From an uncultured Lachnospiraceae bacterium (GTDB taxonomy: Bacteria > Bacillota > Clostridia > Lachnospirales > Lachnospiraceae), in the NCBI GenBank assembly GCA_947626715.1, contig CANQTG010000015.1, positions 1 through 40,736 of the forward strand: 40,736 nt of DNA, written 5' to 3'. Positions 1 to 8,135 of the stretch are shown piece by piece. A program made the translations under genes and the position numbers. A model generated the notes under the pieces. It did no database searches, had not been told where the DNA came from, and saw nothing but the letters and a program-made list of their open reading frames with translations. Position 1 is the stretch's first letter. Each line of letters opens with the position of its first letter.

Positions 1-53
1 AAAAGCGACTAAAAGAAAACCCCACCCCTCAAGAGTGAGGGGCAGGGGAGTTG

Positions 54-74
54 AATAGGCGAAGCCTATTTTTT
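54..74 (+). terminator. Rho-independent terminator of an upstream gene
   Basis: Perfect 7-bp stem (AATAGGC at 54-60, GCCTATT at 64-70) with a GAA loop, running straight into a T tract. A second, GC-rich hairpin (CCCCTC 25-30 / GAGGGG 37-42) lies just before it. It presumably ends a transcript that enters from the left of the window. Confidence 0.75.
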
Positions 75-153
75 ATATTGCAAAAAAAATTTATAGAGAT
101 TGGCAATAACAGAAAAATACTCACATTGATCAAGATGAATGGAGGAATAGCCG

Positions 154-867
154 ATGTTTGATAGATTATTAAAAGCTATGAAATCTATGCGGCAGTATAT
201 ATATTTTGGTATTCTTTTGGTAGTATGTATCGTAATTATGTGGTTCTTGTTTTCTAAAAATAAGGATTTGAATGCTCAGCTGCAAAATACCAATGCAGAG
301 CTGAGCATTGTAAAAGAAAGCCTAAATCAAGCCGTTGACGCGAGAAAAGAAGATGAGAATGAAACAGATCCTGTTATAACAAGCAGTACAATTACGGAAC
401 AATTAAGCGGTTTGAGCGAATTAGTCACACAGGAATATACATACCGCAATGCGGATCGTAAAGAAAGCAGCGAAACTTGGATATTTGGCTGGACGCGTCC
501 ATTCAGCAGTAAAAGCATTCTTATCACTTATGATGGAACAATAAAAGCCGGTATTGATTTTTCAAAGATAGAAGTTGATGTTGCAGAAGAGAGAAAGACG
601 ATTACCATTAAAATACCCGAAAGCACCATAACCGATAATTATATTCCACAAGATAGTATTGAAGTATTAGAAGTCAAAGACGGTTTGTTCAATAAAGTGA
701 CTTTGGATAATTATAACGAGTTTGTCAGTGAACAAAAAGTAGTTATGGAGAAGAAAGCTATAGAACAAGGGCTGTTAGAAAAAGCTGATGATGAAGCAAA
801 AGCATTGATTGAAAATTTTGTATCGGTTATTCCGGGGATTGAAAATTATCACTTGGTTATTCAGTGA
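154..867 (+). CDS. DUF4230 family membrane-anchored protein
   Basis: 237 aa. A short basic N-terminus is followed by one hydrophobic segment (about residues 15-33), then a coiled-coil-like stretch rich in Asn, Gln and Glu (about 35-65). The rest fits the DUF4230 family, with the typical LSGLSELVTQEYTYRN motif near residues 84-99 followed by a beta-rich body and a charged helical C-terminus. The function of DUF4230 proteins is unknown; topology predicts a single-pass protein with most of its mass outside the membrane. GGAGGAAT about 5 nt upstream supports the ATG at 154. Codon use is strongly AT-biased (AAA, ATT, TTA, GAA), unlike every later gene in the window, which suggests a different origin. 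No neighbour gives a functional clue. Confidence 0.75.
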   Translation: MFDRLLKAMKSMRQYIYFGILLVVCIVIMWFLFSKNKDLNAQLQNTNAELSIVKESLNQAVDARKEDENETDPVITSSTITEQLSGLSELVTQEYTYRNADRKESSETWIFGWTRPFSSKSILITYDGTIKAGIDFSKIEVDVAEERKTITIKIPESTITDNYIPQDSIEVLEVKDGLFNKVTLDNYNEFVSEQKVVMEKKAIEQGLLEKADDEAKALIENFVSVIPGIENYHLVIQ

Positions 868-884
868 TTGTTTGTTTTAACGGT

Positions 885-914
885 AAGGCGGCGCATGAAT
901 ATATGTGCCGCCTT
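885..914 (+). terminator. Hairpin terminator of the DUF4230 gene
   Basis: 12-bp stem (885-896 with 903-914, one G-U pair) with a 6-nt loop, 18 nt after the stop codon. The T tract after it is poor, so termination may be imperfect. Confidence 0.6.
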
Positions 915-975
915 GTATTATAGAAGAAATCTATTGGCTGCTGTAAATAAAAACAGTCTATTAAGATAAGAAAAA

Positions 976-1083
976 CAACTCTCGCGCAGGTCGTTTCTGC
1001 GGGCCGTCATGCAAATGGGACTGGCGAAACTGCATTATATGCGGTATGATAGAAAAAAAGAATCAAAACGGAACAATTTATAA
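976..1083 (+). pseudogene. Possible 3' remnant of a truncated gene
   Basis: An open frame without an obvious start reads about 35 residues, including SFLRAVMQMGLAKLHYMRYD, and stops at 1081-1083 just before the epimerase ribosome binding site. It begins where base composition switches from AT-rich to GC-rich, as expected if the AT-rich left segment replaced or interrupted an older gene. No family was recognised. A chance open frame is quite possible. Confidence 0.2.
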
Positions 1084-1117
1084 AGGAGAAAACCAAGCAG
1101 AAAGGAAGGAAAACAGA

Positions 1118-1780
1118 TTGCAGTTTGAATTAATGGCTTCCATGATGTGCGCGGATTACGGACATCTGGAACGGGAAGTAAAGGATCTGGAGGAAGGCGG
1201 GATCGATTCGTTCCATATCGATATCATGGACGGACGCTATGTCCCCAATTACGCCATGTCCTTAAACGATATGCGGTACATAGCGAGCGCGACGGACAAG
1301 CCGTTAGACGTGCACCTGATGATCGAGCACCCGAATAACAGGATCGGGCTGTTTTTGCAGAGTCTCAGAAAGGGGGATACCGTCTATATCCATCCCGAGG
1401 CGGAGTATCATCCCTCCACGACCCTGCAGGCGATCATCAACGCGGGTATGATCCCGGGGATCGCCATCAATCCCGGTACTTCTGTGGAGACGGTCGTGGA
1501 AATGCTGCGTATCGTAAAGCGGGTGCTCGTGATGTCGGTGAATCCGGGGAACGCGGCGCAGATGTTTCTGCCCTACGTGGGCAAAAAGATCATAAAGCTC
1601 CTTTCCATTAAAGAGGATATGGATTTCGAGATCTACTGGGACGGCGCGTGCAGCGCGGAAAAGATCCTCGAATATGCGCCAAAGGGCGTTAAGGGATTTG
1701 TGCTGGGCACCACGCTGCTCTTTGGGAAAGGGCAGTCCTATGGGGAGACGCTAAAGAACATACGTCAGCTAAAGTTTTAG
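1118..1780 (+). CDS. Ribulose-phosphate 3-epimerase-like protein
   Basis: 220 aa from a TTG start at 1118; AGGAAGG lies 7-8 nt upstream, and homologous sequence begins just after it. An in-frame ATG at 1046 would add 24 unlikely residues. The TIM-barrel signatures of the Rpe family are present: Ser8, His33-x-Asp35 and MDG (37-39) followed by RYVPN, DVHLM, and a late WDGA aspartate, so the metal/catalytic His and Asp residues are kept. The phosphate-binding GFGGQ loop is replaced by NPGNAAQ, so this is a divergent paralog rather than the housekeeping enzyme. It would interconvert D-ribulose 5-phosphate and D-xylulose 5-phosphate, or a related sugar phosphate. It precedes a cytidylyltransferase and a polyol dehydrogenase, suggesting it supplies a ketose phosphate for a CDP-pentitol. 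Confidence 0.75.
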   Translation: MQFELMASMMCADYGHLEREVKDLEEGGIDSFHIDIMDGRYVPNYAMSLNDMRYIASATDKPLDVHLMIEHPNNRIGLFLQSLRKGDTVYIHPEAEYHPSTTLQAIINAGMIPGIAINPGTSVETVVEMLRIVKRVLVMSVNPGNAAQMFLPYVGKKIIKLLSIKEDMDFEIYWDGACSAEKILEYAPKGVKGFVLGTTLLFGKGQSYGETLKNIRQLKF

Positions 1781-1841
1781 CTGGGGAAAAGCGGCGGAGG
1801 GCTCCGCTGCGTCCGCGCGGCAGTTGGAAAGGCGGCAAAGA

Positions 1842-1901
1842 GGGCCGCAGCCGGAAGGACTGCAGACGGGAGAGCCGCAGACAGTAGGATTGCAGGCAGG
1901 A
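1842..1901 (+). repeat. 15-bp tandem repeat, four degenerate copies
   Basis: Four consecutive 15-bp units (1842-1856, 1857-1871, 1872-1886, 1887-1901) share the pattern GGRCYGCAGRCRGRA. The last unit merges into the AGGAGG ribosome binding site of the next gene. Upstream, 1781-1841 is a GC-rich spacer with no other recognisable feature. Confidence 0.7.
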
Positions 1902-1911
1902 GGATATGTTT

Positions 1912-2673
1912 ATGCGGTACGCGCTTTTGCTTTCAGGCGGAGTCGGCAGCAGGCTGCCGTCCGAGATACCAAAGCAATATATCCGGGTCAATGGGAAAAT
2001 GCTGATCACATATTCGCTAAAGACGCTGGCCGATTCTCCAAAGATCGATGCGCTGGCGATCGTGGCGGCGGACGAATGGAAAGAAGAGATCCTTTTAGAC
2101 GCTGAAAGACATCATGTTTCCGTAGATAAGCTCCTCGGTTTTTCCGCTCCCGGCGCAAATCGGCAGGGCTCGATCGTAAACGGGATACAGGATATCCTGC
2201 GCCGGATAAGCGGGCTTTCCGTTTTGCCGGACGGGACGGAAATGCGGGGAGACGAAGACGCGGGCGCGCGGGAGGCAGACAGCGTTTTGATCCACGACGC
2301 CGCCCGCCCCTTATTGAGCGGCAGACAGATAGAAAGCTGCTTTGCGGCGTTAAACGGCCACGACGGAGTCATGCCTGCGCTGCCCATGAAAGATACCGTC
2401 TATTTAAGCAGGGACGGCTCTGCGGTCTCGGAGCTGTTAGAGCGCGATCGGCTGTTCGCCGGTCAAGCGCCGGAGGTATTCCGGCTTATGAAATATTATC
2501 GGGCCAATAGGGCGCTTGGGCCGGAGGGGCTTTTAAAAATCAACGGTTCTACGGAACCGGCCGTTTTAGCGGGTATGGATATCGTGATGATACCGGGAGA
2601 CGAGAACAATTTTAAGGTAACGACGCAGGCGGATCTGGACAGGTTTCGCGGTATCGTCTGCGGGAAGGGATAG
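1912..2673 (+). CDS. IspD/TarI-family cytidylyltransferase
   Basis: 253 aa. The N-terminal nucleotide-binding signature LLLSGGVGSRLPSEIPKQY (about residues 5-23, with Arg14 and Lys21) and the later HDAARPL motif are diagnostic of the IspD family, which joins CTP to a polyol phosphate to give a CDP-alditol. The family includes IspD (methylerythritol phosphate) and TarI/Bcs1 (ribitol 5-phosphate). A short low-homology insert (about residues 100-122) carries charged residues. The ATG at 1912 is preferred because AGGAGG lies 8 nt upstream; the ATG at 1906 is only 2 nt from it. Operon position between an Rpe-like enzyme and a polyol dehydrogenase argues for a TarI-type role (CDP-ribitol or similar), but an IspD role cannot be excluded from sequence alone. 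Confidence 0.8.
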   Translation: MRYALLLSGGVGSRLPSEIPKQYIRVNGKMLITYSLKTLADSPKIDALAIVAADEWKEEILLDAERHHVSVDKLLGFSAPGANRQGSIVNGIQDILRRISGLSVLPDGTEMRGDEDAGAREADSVLIHDAARPLLSGRQIESCFAALNGHDGVMPALPMKDTVYLSRDGSAVSELLERDRLFAGQAPEVFRLMKYYRANRALGPEGLLKINGSTEPAVLAGMDIVMIPGDENNFKVTTQADLDRFRGIVCGKG

Positions 2674-2679
2674 GGCGTT

Positions 2680-3771
2680 ATGAAAGCATGGGTGCTGCAT
2701 GATATCGGGGCGCTTGCGTATGAGGAAACGGAACGGCCGCGGCCGGAAAAAGGAGAGGTTCTCGTAGCCGTGAAGGCCGCGGGGGTATGCGGCTCGGACA
2801 TTCCCCGTATCTATCGGGACGGCGCGCACCGGATGCCGCTGATACCGGGGCATGAATTTGCCGGACGGGTGGTGGAGACGGGAAGCGGCGTAGATCGGGC
2901 ATGGATCGGGAAACGGGTCGGGGTGTTCCCGTTGATCCCGTGCCGCGCCTGTATTGCCTGCCGGAAGGGACGGTATGAGATGTGCAGGCAGTACGGTTAT
3001 CTGGGCTCGAGGCGGGACGGCGGCTTTGCGGAGTATGTGTCGGTCCCGGCGGACAATCTGATCGAGCTGCCGGAGAATGTGAGCTATGAGCAGGCGGCCA
3101 TGCTGGAGCCTTTGGCGGTGGCCGCGCACGCGATCGGCAGGGTCGGCCTGCATGAGGAAGATACCGTCGCAGTGTGCGGGCTCGGTACGATCGGCCTGCT
3201 TTTGGTCATGCTCCTTTTGGAACGCGGGGCGCGTAAGATCTTGGCGGTCGGCAATAAGGATCATCAGAAAAAGCAGGCTCTTATGCTGGGGATTTTGCCG
3301 GAGAATTTCTGCGACAGCAGAGAAGAGGACGTAAAGGAATGGGTATCCCGCCGCTCGGAGGGAGCGGGCGCGGACGTCTTTTTTGAATGCGTCGGGAAGA
3401 ATGAGACCATATCGCAGGCGGTCGATCTGACGGCGCCGGGCGGGCGGGTCTGTATGGTCGGGAATCCCGATACGGACGTTGCGCTCTCTAAGCCGGTCTA
3501 TTGGAAGATCCTGCGCAACCAGCTTTTGCTGACCGGGACATGGAACTCCTCCTTTTTTGATAAAAAGGGAGCCGCGCCGGATAGGCGGGGAAAGGATACG
3601 GACTGGGGATACGTCCTTTCCCTGTTAGAGAGCGGGCGGATCGCCCCACAGAAGCTGATATCGCATAGATTTGCGTTGGAGGGACTGGACAGGGGCCTGC
3701 GGATCATGCGGGATAAATCGGAGGACTATCTGAAGGTGATGACCGTTTTTGAGACACCGGATCGCGCTTGA
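2680..3771 (+). CDS. Zinc-dependent polyol(-phosphate) dehydrogenase, GatD/TarJ-like
   Basis: 363 aa medium-chain dehydrogenase. The catalytic zinc site is visible (Cys37 in GVCGSD, His58-Glu59 in PGHEFAG), as is a structural zinc lobe with four Cys (CRACIACRKGRYEMC, about 89-103) and a Rossmann motif (CGLGTIGLL). The sequence GSDIPRIYRDGAH and SRRDGGFAEYV closely resemble galactitol-1-phosphate 5-dehydrogenases. It starts 6 nt after the cytidylyltransferase stop, so the two are co-translated. With that neighbour and the epimerase, the natural reaction may be reduction of ribulose 5-phosphate to ribitol 5-phosphate (TarJ-type) rather than galactitol catabolism; no PTS or tagatose genes are nearby. 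Enzyme class is certain, substrate is inferred. Confidence 0.85.
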   Translation: MKAWVLHDIGALAYEETERPRPEKGEVLVAVKAAGVCGSDIPRIYRDGAHRMPLIPGHEFAGRVVETGSGVDRAWIGKRVGVFPLIPCRACIACRKGRYEMCRQYGYLGSRRDGGFAEYVSVPADNLIELPENVSYEQAAMLEPLAVAAHAIGRVGLHEEDTVAVCGLGTIGLLLVMLLLERGARKILAVGNKDHQKKQALMLGILPENFCDSREEDVKEWVSRRSEGAGADVFFECVGKNETISQAVDLTAPGGRVCMVGNPDTDVALSKPVYWKILRNQLLLTGTWNSSFFDKKGAAPDRRGKDTDWGYVLSLLESGRIAPQKLISHRFALEGLDRGLRIMRDKSEDYLKVMTVFETPDRA

Positions 3772-3824
3772 AGCGTTTCGTATTCAAACCGGCGCGCGTC
3801 CGCGTTTTTCTCTTTTCCCGCGGC

Positions 3825-5372
3825 TTAGGAAAGCGGCGGCCATGCGTTCCACAGGTTTTCCCCTGTCAGGTAATGCGGCAGCACCACGCAGGCGATTGTC
3901 AGGAAAAGGGCGGCGATAAGAAAGAGGGACAATCCGCCCATCATGGCCGGACGGCAGTATTTTCTAAGCGGGGGGACGGGCAGGTAACGTTCTATAAGCG
4001 CGGCGGCCTTATCAAATCCCAGCGCGGTAAAATACATGAACGGAATGAGCATGGGCATGATATAGCGTCCCTGCGGCTGATAGTCGCTGGCGTAGGAATA
4101 ATAGACGCACAGGCCGAACGGGATAAACACGGAGAGCAGCAGCGCGCTATCGAACAGAATGCGCAGGAGAAGGGACGCGCCTTTTCTGCGCCGCGCGCTA
4201 TCGCCGGGCTCTTTGCCAGCGCCGCCGGTATCCGCACAAACAGTGCCGCTGGGCTTTTCGCAGACAGCGGCGGCTTTCTCGCGGATATCTATGCTGGCGG
4301 TCTTGCCGTAAGTATCCGCGCGGAAATCGGTGCACATTTTTTGTACGGAGACCGGGAGCAGGCAGAACAGCCAGCCAAAGCCGAAAATGCGGTAATACCA
4401 GATATAGAGGAAAGGCAGGGTGGGCAGCGTCATGGGGCCGAACCTTGCGACAAAGCTGTTCCAGAGAAAGTATAAAAAGTCTGTCTGCTGTAGCATTTCA
4501 CGCAGGGAGACGCCCGAGCCCTTGACGGTGATACGGGTGGCGGGATTGTACTGCGGCAGGGCGGTACGGATCGCGTGCTGTGTCCGGGAGCGCAGCCCGA
4601 GAAGATCCCCGTCATGGATCAGGTAATTGCGGAGAAACCACCAGCCCGCGCCGAGAAGGACGAGCAGGGAGATCAGCGCGCCCCTTTGAAAAAGCGCTTT
4701 CCAGTCCATATGACAGTGGCCGTTTTCGTCGGGCCGGATATGGGAAAAGAAAAAGAGAAGGATCGCGGAGACGATCAGGCCGTAGGCATTATAATAGGAA
4801 AGCGTACAGAAGATAATACCGGCCGAGAGGGTAAAAAGCTCACGCCGTCCCCAGCCTTCTTTCCAGCCCTTGACGCAGGCGTATACGATCATAGCGCCCG
4901 ACATGGCGGCCATAGAATCCGTATTGACGTAGGAATGCAGGAAAAGATTCTGCGGCAGGAACATGACAAGGAAACAGAACAGCCAGCCGGTCATGGGGCG
5001 GGAAAACAGGAGACGGGAGAGCCTGCGGACATAGACCGCCATGACCACGCCGAATACGGCGTTTACCAGACGGGCGCATAAAAGCAGCAGCCTTTCCTGC
5101 GCGGTGAAAACGGACAGTATGCGCATAAAGAAAGCCTGTACCATATAGGGCAGGATCGGCTGAAAGGCATAGGAGCCGCCGTAGCCGCCGATCGCGACTT
5201 CAAATTCCTCTCCGGTGGGGAGGGCGCTGTGGCGGCAGATGAACTGCGCGACCTTAAAACGGTTCACCTCGTCCGGCGGATCGCCAAAGGGCTGCAGCAG
5301 GGCAAAGGCAAGGATCGAGAGCAGGACAACGCCGCAGAATATGGCGTCGCAGAGTTTTTCGGATTTACGCAT
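3825..5372 (-). CDS. DUF2142 / PMT-like polytopic membrane protein
   Basis: 515 aa with about 10-12 hydrophobic segments. After the first segment comes the DPPDEVNRFKVAQ motif (about residues 31-43), typical of DUF2142 and related GT-C glycosyltransferases, where the acidic pair lies in the first extracytoplasmic loop and is thought to be catalytic or cation-binding. Such proteins transfer polyprenyl-linked sugars onto surface polymers. A Cys-, Ala- and Gly-rich soluble insert (about residues 350-395) separates the last membrane helices and looks like low-complexity expansion. AAAGGA about 7 nt upstream supports the ATG. It converges on the CDP-polyol genes, so a shared role in a teichoic-acid-like or glycopolymer pathway is plausible but inferred. 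Confidence 0.75.
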   Translation of the reverse strand: MRKSEKLCDAIFCGVVLLSILAFALLQPFGDPPDEVNRFKVAQFICRHSALPTGEEFEVAIGGYGGSYAFQPILPYMVQAFFMRILSVFTAQERLLLLCARLVNAVFGVVMAVYVRRLSRLLFSRPMTGWLFCFLVMFLPQNLFLHSYVNTDSMAAMSGAMIVYACVKGWKEGWGRRELFTLSAGIIFCTLSYYNAYGLIVSAILLFFFSHIRPDENGHCHMDWKALFQRGALISLLVLLGAGWWFLRNYLIHDGDLLGLRSRTQHAIRTALPQYNPATRITVKGSGVSLREMLQQTDFLYFLWNSFVARFGPMTLPTLPFLYIWYYRIFGFGWLFCLLPVSVQKMCTDFRADTYGKTASIDIREKAAAVCEKPSGTVCADTGGAGKEPGDSARRRKGASLLLRILFDSALLLSVFIPFGLCVYYSYASDYQPQGRYIMPMLIPFMYFTALGFDKAAALIERYLPVPPLRKYCRPAMMGGLSLFLIAALFLTIACVVLPHYLTGENLWNAWPPLS

Positions 5373-5470
5373 AGGAGTATCCTTTCCGGTTTGATCTCAT
5401 CTAATAGGGTAACGACGGAATCTTAGAGCGCGCAGCGCGGCGGCTGCATAGCGGACGGATTCTGGAGTGT

Positions 5471-5499
5471 ATTATATCACAGGGCGGGCTTCCTGACGA
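5471..5499 (-). promoter_or_regulatory. Sigma-70-type promoter of the DUF2142 gene
   Basis: On the reverse strand: -35 TCGTCA (5494-5499), 17-bp spacer, perfect -10 TATAAT (5471-5476), giving a leader of roughly 90 nt. Confidence 0.5.
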
Positions 5500-5522
5500 G
5501 AGGAACTTCCCGGACGGCGCAC

Positions 5523-5551
5523 TTGCAATCGGCGGGAAACTCATGTAAAAT
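5523..5551 (+). promoter_or_regulatory. Sigma-70-type promoter of the glnS operon
   Basis: -35 TTGCAA (5523-5528), 17-bp spacer, -10 TAAAAT (5546-5551); the start codon is about 55 nt after the predicted transcription start. No T-box stem or specifier loop was seen in this short leader. Confidence 0.6.
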
Positions 5552-5613
5552 GAGGAAAGAATTATCCTGTCTGCGGACACTTTTGCAGATGGGGGAACGA
5601 GGAGCCATATATT

Positions 5614-7365
5614 ATGGAAGAAACAGGGAAGAGAGAAGAGAAAAAGAAGATGGGAGAGACTGCGGAAAGGGAGGAAACGGAGAAAAACGAAAAGGGGACC
5701 GTTTCCAAAAATTTTATCGAACAGATCATTGAAAAGGATCTGGCGGAGGGCGTATACGATACCGTGCATACGAGGTTCCCGCCGGAGCCTAACGGGTATC
5801 TGCATATCGGACATGCCAAGAGCATACTGCTGAATTACGGGCTGGCGCAGAAATACGGCGGCAAGTTCAATATGCGCTTTGACGATACGAATCCGACAAA
5901 GGAAAAGGCGGAGTTCGTCGAATCGATCAAGGCGGATATCAAATGGCTGGGGGCGGATTGGGAGGATCGTCTGTTCTTTGCCTCGAATTATTTTCAGGAG
6001 ATGTATGAGGGCGCGGTCAAGCTGATCAAAAAGGGCAAGGCGTACGTGTCCGATCTGTCTGCGGACGAGATCAGGGAATACAGGGGCACTCTGACGGAGC
6101 CAGGGAAGGAGGATCCGGGCAGCAGGCGGAGCGTGGAAGAAAATCTTGCGCTGTTTGAGGATATGAAAAACGGCGTGTATGAGGACGGTTCGCGGGTGCT
6201 GCGCGCTCGGATCGATATGGCTTCTCCCAACATGAATATGCGCGATCCGGTCATTTACCGCGTGGCGCATATGACGCACCACAATACCGGGGATACATGG
6301 TGTATTTATCCGATGTACGATTTTGCCCATCCGATCGAGGATGCGATCGAGGGGATCACCCATTCGATCTGCACGCTGGAATTTGAAGACCACAGACCCT
6401 TATATGACTGGGTGGTGCGGGAGCTGGAATATCCGCATCCGCCAAAGCAGATCGAGTTCGCCAAGATGTATCTGACCAATGTTGTAACGGGGAAACGCTA
6501 TATCAAAAAGCTCGTAGAGGACGGTATCGTGGACGGATGGGACGACCCGAGGCTGGTCTCGATCGCCGCCCTGCGCAGGCGGGGCTTCACGCCGGAGTCT
6601 ATCCGCAGGTTCGTAGAGCTGTGCGGCGTTTCTAAGAGCAATTCTTCAGCGGATTATGCGATGCTGGAATATTGTATCCGCGAGGATCTGAAGATGAAAC
6701 GGCCCCGCATGATGGCGGTATTGGATCCGGTCAAGCTGATCATCGACAATTATCCCGAAGGGAAGAGCGAGCTTTTAGAGATCGCCAATAATATGGAAAA
6801 CGAGGCGCTGGGGAGCCGTCAGGTGCCCTTTGGAAGGGAGCTTTACATCGAGCGGGAGGATTTCATGGAGGAGCCGCCCAGAAAATATTTCCGCATGTTC
6901 CCGGGCAACGAGGTGCGGCTGATGAATGCGTATCTGGTGACCTGCAAGGGCTGTGTGAAAGATGAAAACGGCAGGATCGTCGAGGTTCACTGCGAGTATG
7001 ACCCGGAGACAAAGGGCGGCGGCAGCGCGGACGGCAGGAAGGTAAAGGGTACGATCCACTGGGTTCCGGCAAAGGAAGCGGTGCGCGCCCGCGTCCGGCT
7101 CTATGAGAATATCATCGACGAGGAAAAAGGCGTTTACAATGAGGACGGGAGCCTGAATCTGAATCCTAATTCCCTAAAGGAACAAAACGGCTGCCTTCTG
7201 GAACCGGCGCTCGCGGGCGCAGGGCCGGAGGAAAGCTTCCAGTTTGTAAGACAGGGTTACTTTTGCGTGGACTATAAGGATTCCAAAGAGGGAGCGCTGG
7301 TCTTTAATCGGATCGTGTCCCTGAAAAGCTCATATGTATTGCCAAAACAGGAGGGAACGAAATGA
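5614..7365 (+). CDS. glnS: Glutamine--tRNA ligase
   Basis: 583 aa class I aminoacyl-tRNA synthetase charging tRNA-Gln directly. The catalytic [15 protein letters not shown] signature places HIGH at residues 64-67, followed by FDDTNP and the anticodon-binding beta-barrel domains. The KMSKS region is degenerate: [12 protein letters not shown] takes the place of the VMSKR of enteric GlnRS, which seems normal for clostridial members. The first ~27 residues are a Glu/Lys-rich low-complexity extension not expected in the core family. GAGGAG 9 nt upstream supports the ATG at 5614; an in-frame ATG at 5650 is an alternative. The stop overlaps the next start (ATGA). Confidence 0.95.
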   Translation: MEETGKREEKKKMGETAEREETEKNEKGTVSKNFIEQIIEKDLAEGVYDTVHTRFPPEPNGYLHIGHAKSILLNYGLAQKYGGKFNMRFDDTNPTKEKAEFVESIKADIKWLGADWEDRLFFASNYFQEMYEGAVKLIKKGKAYVSDLSADEIREYRGTLTEPGKEDPGSRRSVEENLALFEDMKNGVYEDGSRVLRARIDMASPNMNMRDPVIYRVAHMTHHNTGDTWCIYPMYDFAHPIEDAIEGITHSICTLEFEDHRPLYDWVVRELEYPHPPKQIEFAKMYLTNVVTGKRYIKKLVEDGIVDGWDDPRLVSIAALRRRGFTPESIRRFVELCGVSKSNSSADYAMLEYCIREDLKMKRPRMMAVLDPVKLIIDNYPEGKSELLEIANNMENEALGSRQVPFGRELYIEREDFMEEPPRKYFRMFPGNEVRLMNAYLVTCKGCVKDENGRIVEVHCEYDPETKGGGSADGRKVKGTIHWVPAKEAVRARVRLYENIIDEEKGVYNEDGSLNLNPNSLKEQNGCLLEPALAGAGPEESFQFVRQGYFCVDYKDSKEGALVFNRIVSLKSSYVLPKQEGTK

Positions 7366-8135
7366 CAGAAGAAGGAACAATGCCGCACGGCTGCGCGTCG
7401 GACGCGGATTTTGTATTTGGGAAAAACTATACCTGCCCGGTCTGCGGGAAGGAGTTTAAGAATCTCACGGTCAAGTCCTCAAAGGTGCGCATGATACGTT
7501 CGGATCAGGATCTGCGCCCGATCTATGAGAACGTCAATCCGCTGAAATACGATATCGTATTCTGCTCAAAATGCGGCTACGGGGCGTTGGAGCGGTATTT
7601 TAAGACCCTGTCGTCGGCGCAGAAGACCCTGATCAAGGAAAAGATCTGCATACCGTATAAGGAGAAGGAAAAACGGGAAGAAAAGGCGACCTTTTCCTAT
7701 GAGGACGCATATTACCGTTACCGCATGGCGCTCGCGTGCAGCGTTGCAAAACAGGCGTATGACAGCGAAAGGGCCTATGTCTGCTTAAAAACGGCGTGGC
7801 TGCTCAGAGGCTGGCGGGAGAGCCTGCCGGATAGGGCGGAGGCAGCGGCAGCGGCGGCAAAGTTAGAAAAGATGGAGCTGGAAATGCTGAAAAACGCGAA
7901 GGAGGGGTTCCAGCAGGCGAACGTAAAGGAAGATTATCCGCTCTGCGGCATGGACGAGAGCACAGTGGATTATCTGGTCGCCGCGCTGTGCCTGAAATTC
8001 GGGGAATTGGATACGGCGATGAAGCTGGTATCCACCATCATCGCGAACCGGGCGGCGGGTCAGAGGGTCAAGGACCGCGCCAGAGATCTAAAGGATGAGA
8101 TCCTCCAGAAGTCGAAAGAGCAAGGTCAGGCATGA
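7362..8135 (+). CDS. DUF2225 zinc-ribbon/TPR-like protein
   Basis: 257 aa. An N-terminal CPVCGKEF (near residue 25) and a later CSKCGYGA (near residue 71) form a four-Cys zinc ribbon as in DUF2225 proteins. The C-terminal two thirds is alpha-helical with Ala-rich helices and may form TPR-like hairpins. The molecular function of the family is unknown. ATG overlaps the glnS stop by 4 nt and its own stop overlaps the next start by 4 nt, so the three genes are translationally coupled. Confidence 0.85.
   Translation: MTEEGTMPHGCASDADFVFGKNYTCPVCGKEFKNLTVKSSKVRMIRSDQDLRPIYENVNPLKYDIVFCSKCGYGALERYFKTLSSAQKTLIKEKICIPYKEKEKREEKATFSYEDAYYRYRMALACSVAKQAYDSERAYVCLKTAWLLRGWRESLPDRAEAAAAAAKLEKMELEMLKNAKEGFQQANVKEDYPLCGMDESTVDYLVAALCLKFGELDTAMKLVSTIIANRAAGQRVKDRARDLKDEILQKSKEQGQA

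Noticed and set aside
3768..4475. Long + strand frame opposite the DUF2142 gene
   Set aside because: It is antisense to a clear membrane protein with family motifs, and its composition (Arg, Gly, Gln-rich) is typical of a shadow in GC-rich DNA.
5373..5613. T-box leader before glnS
   Set aside because: The interval holds promoters for both divergent genes and only about 55 nt of leader; no T-box motif or specifier stem was found.
6481..6530. Degenerate KMSKS in GlnRS as a sign of inactivity
   Set aside because: The [11 protein letters not shown] form appears to be usual for the clostridial GlnRS group, and all other catalytic motifs are intact.
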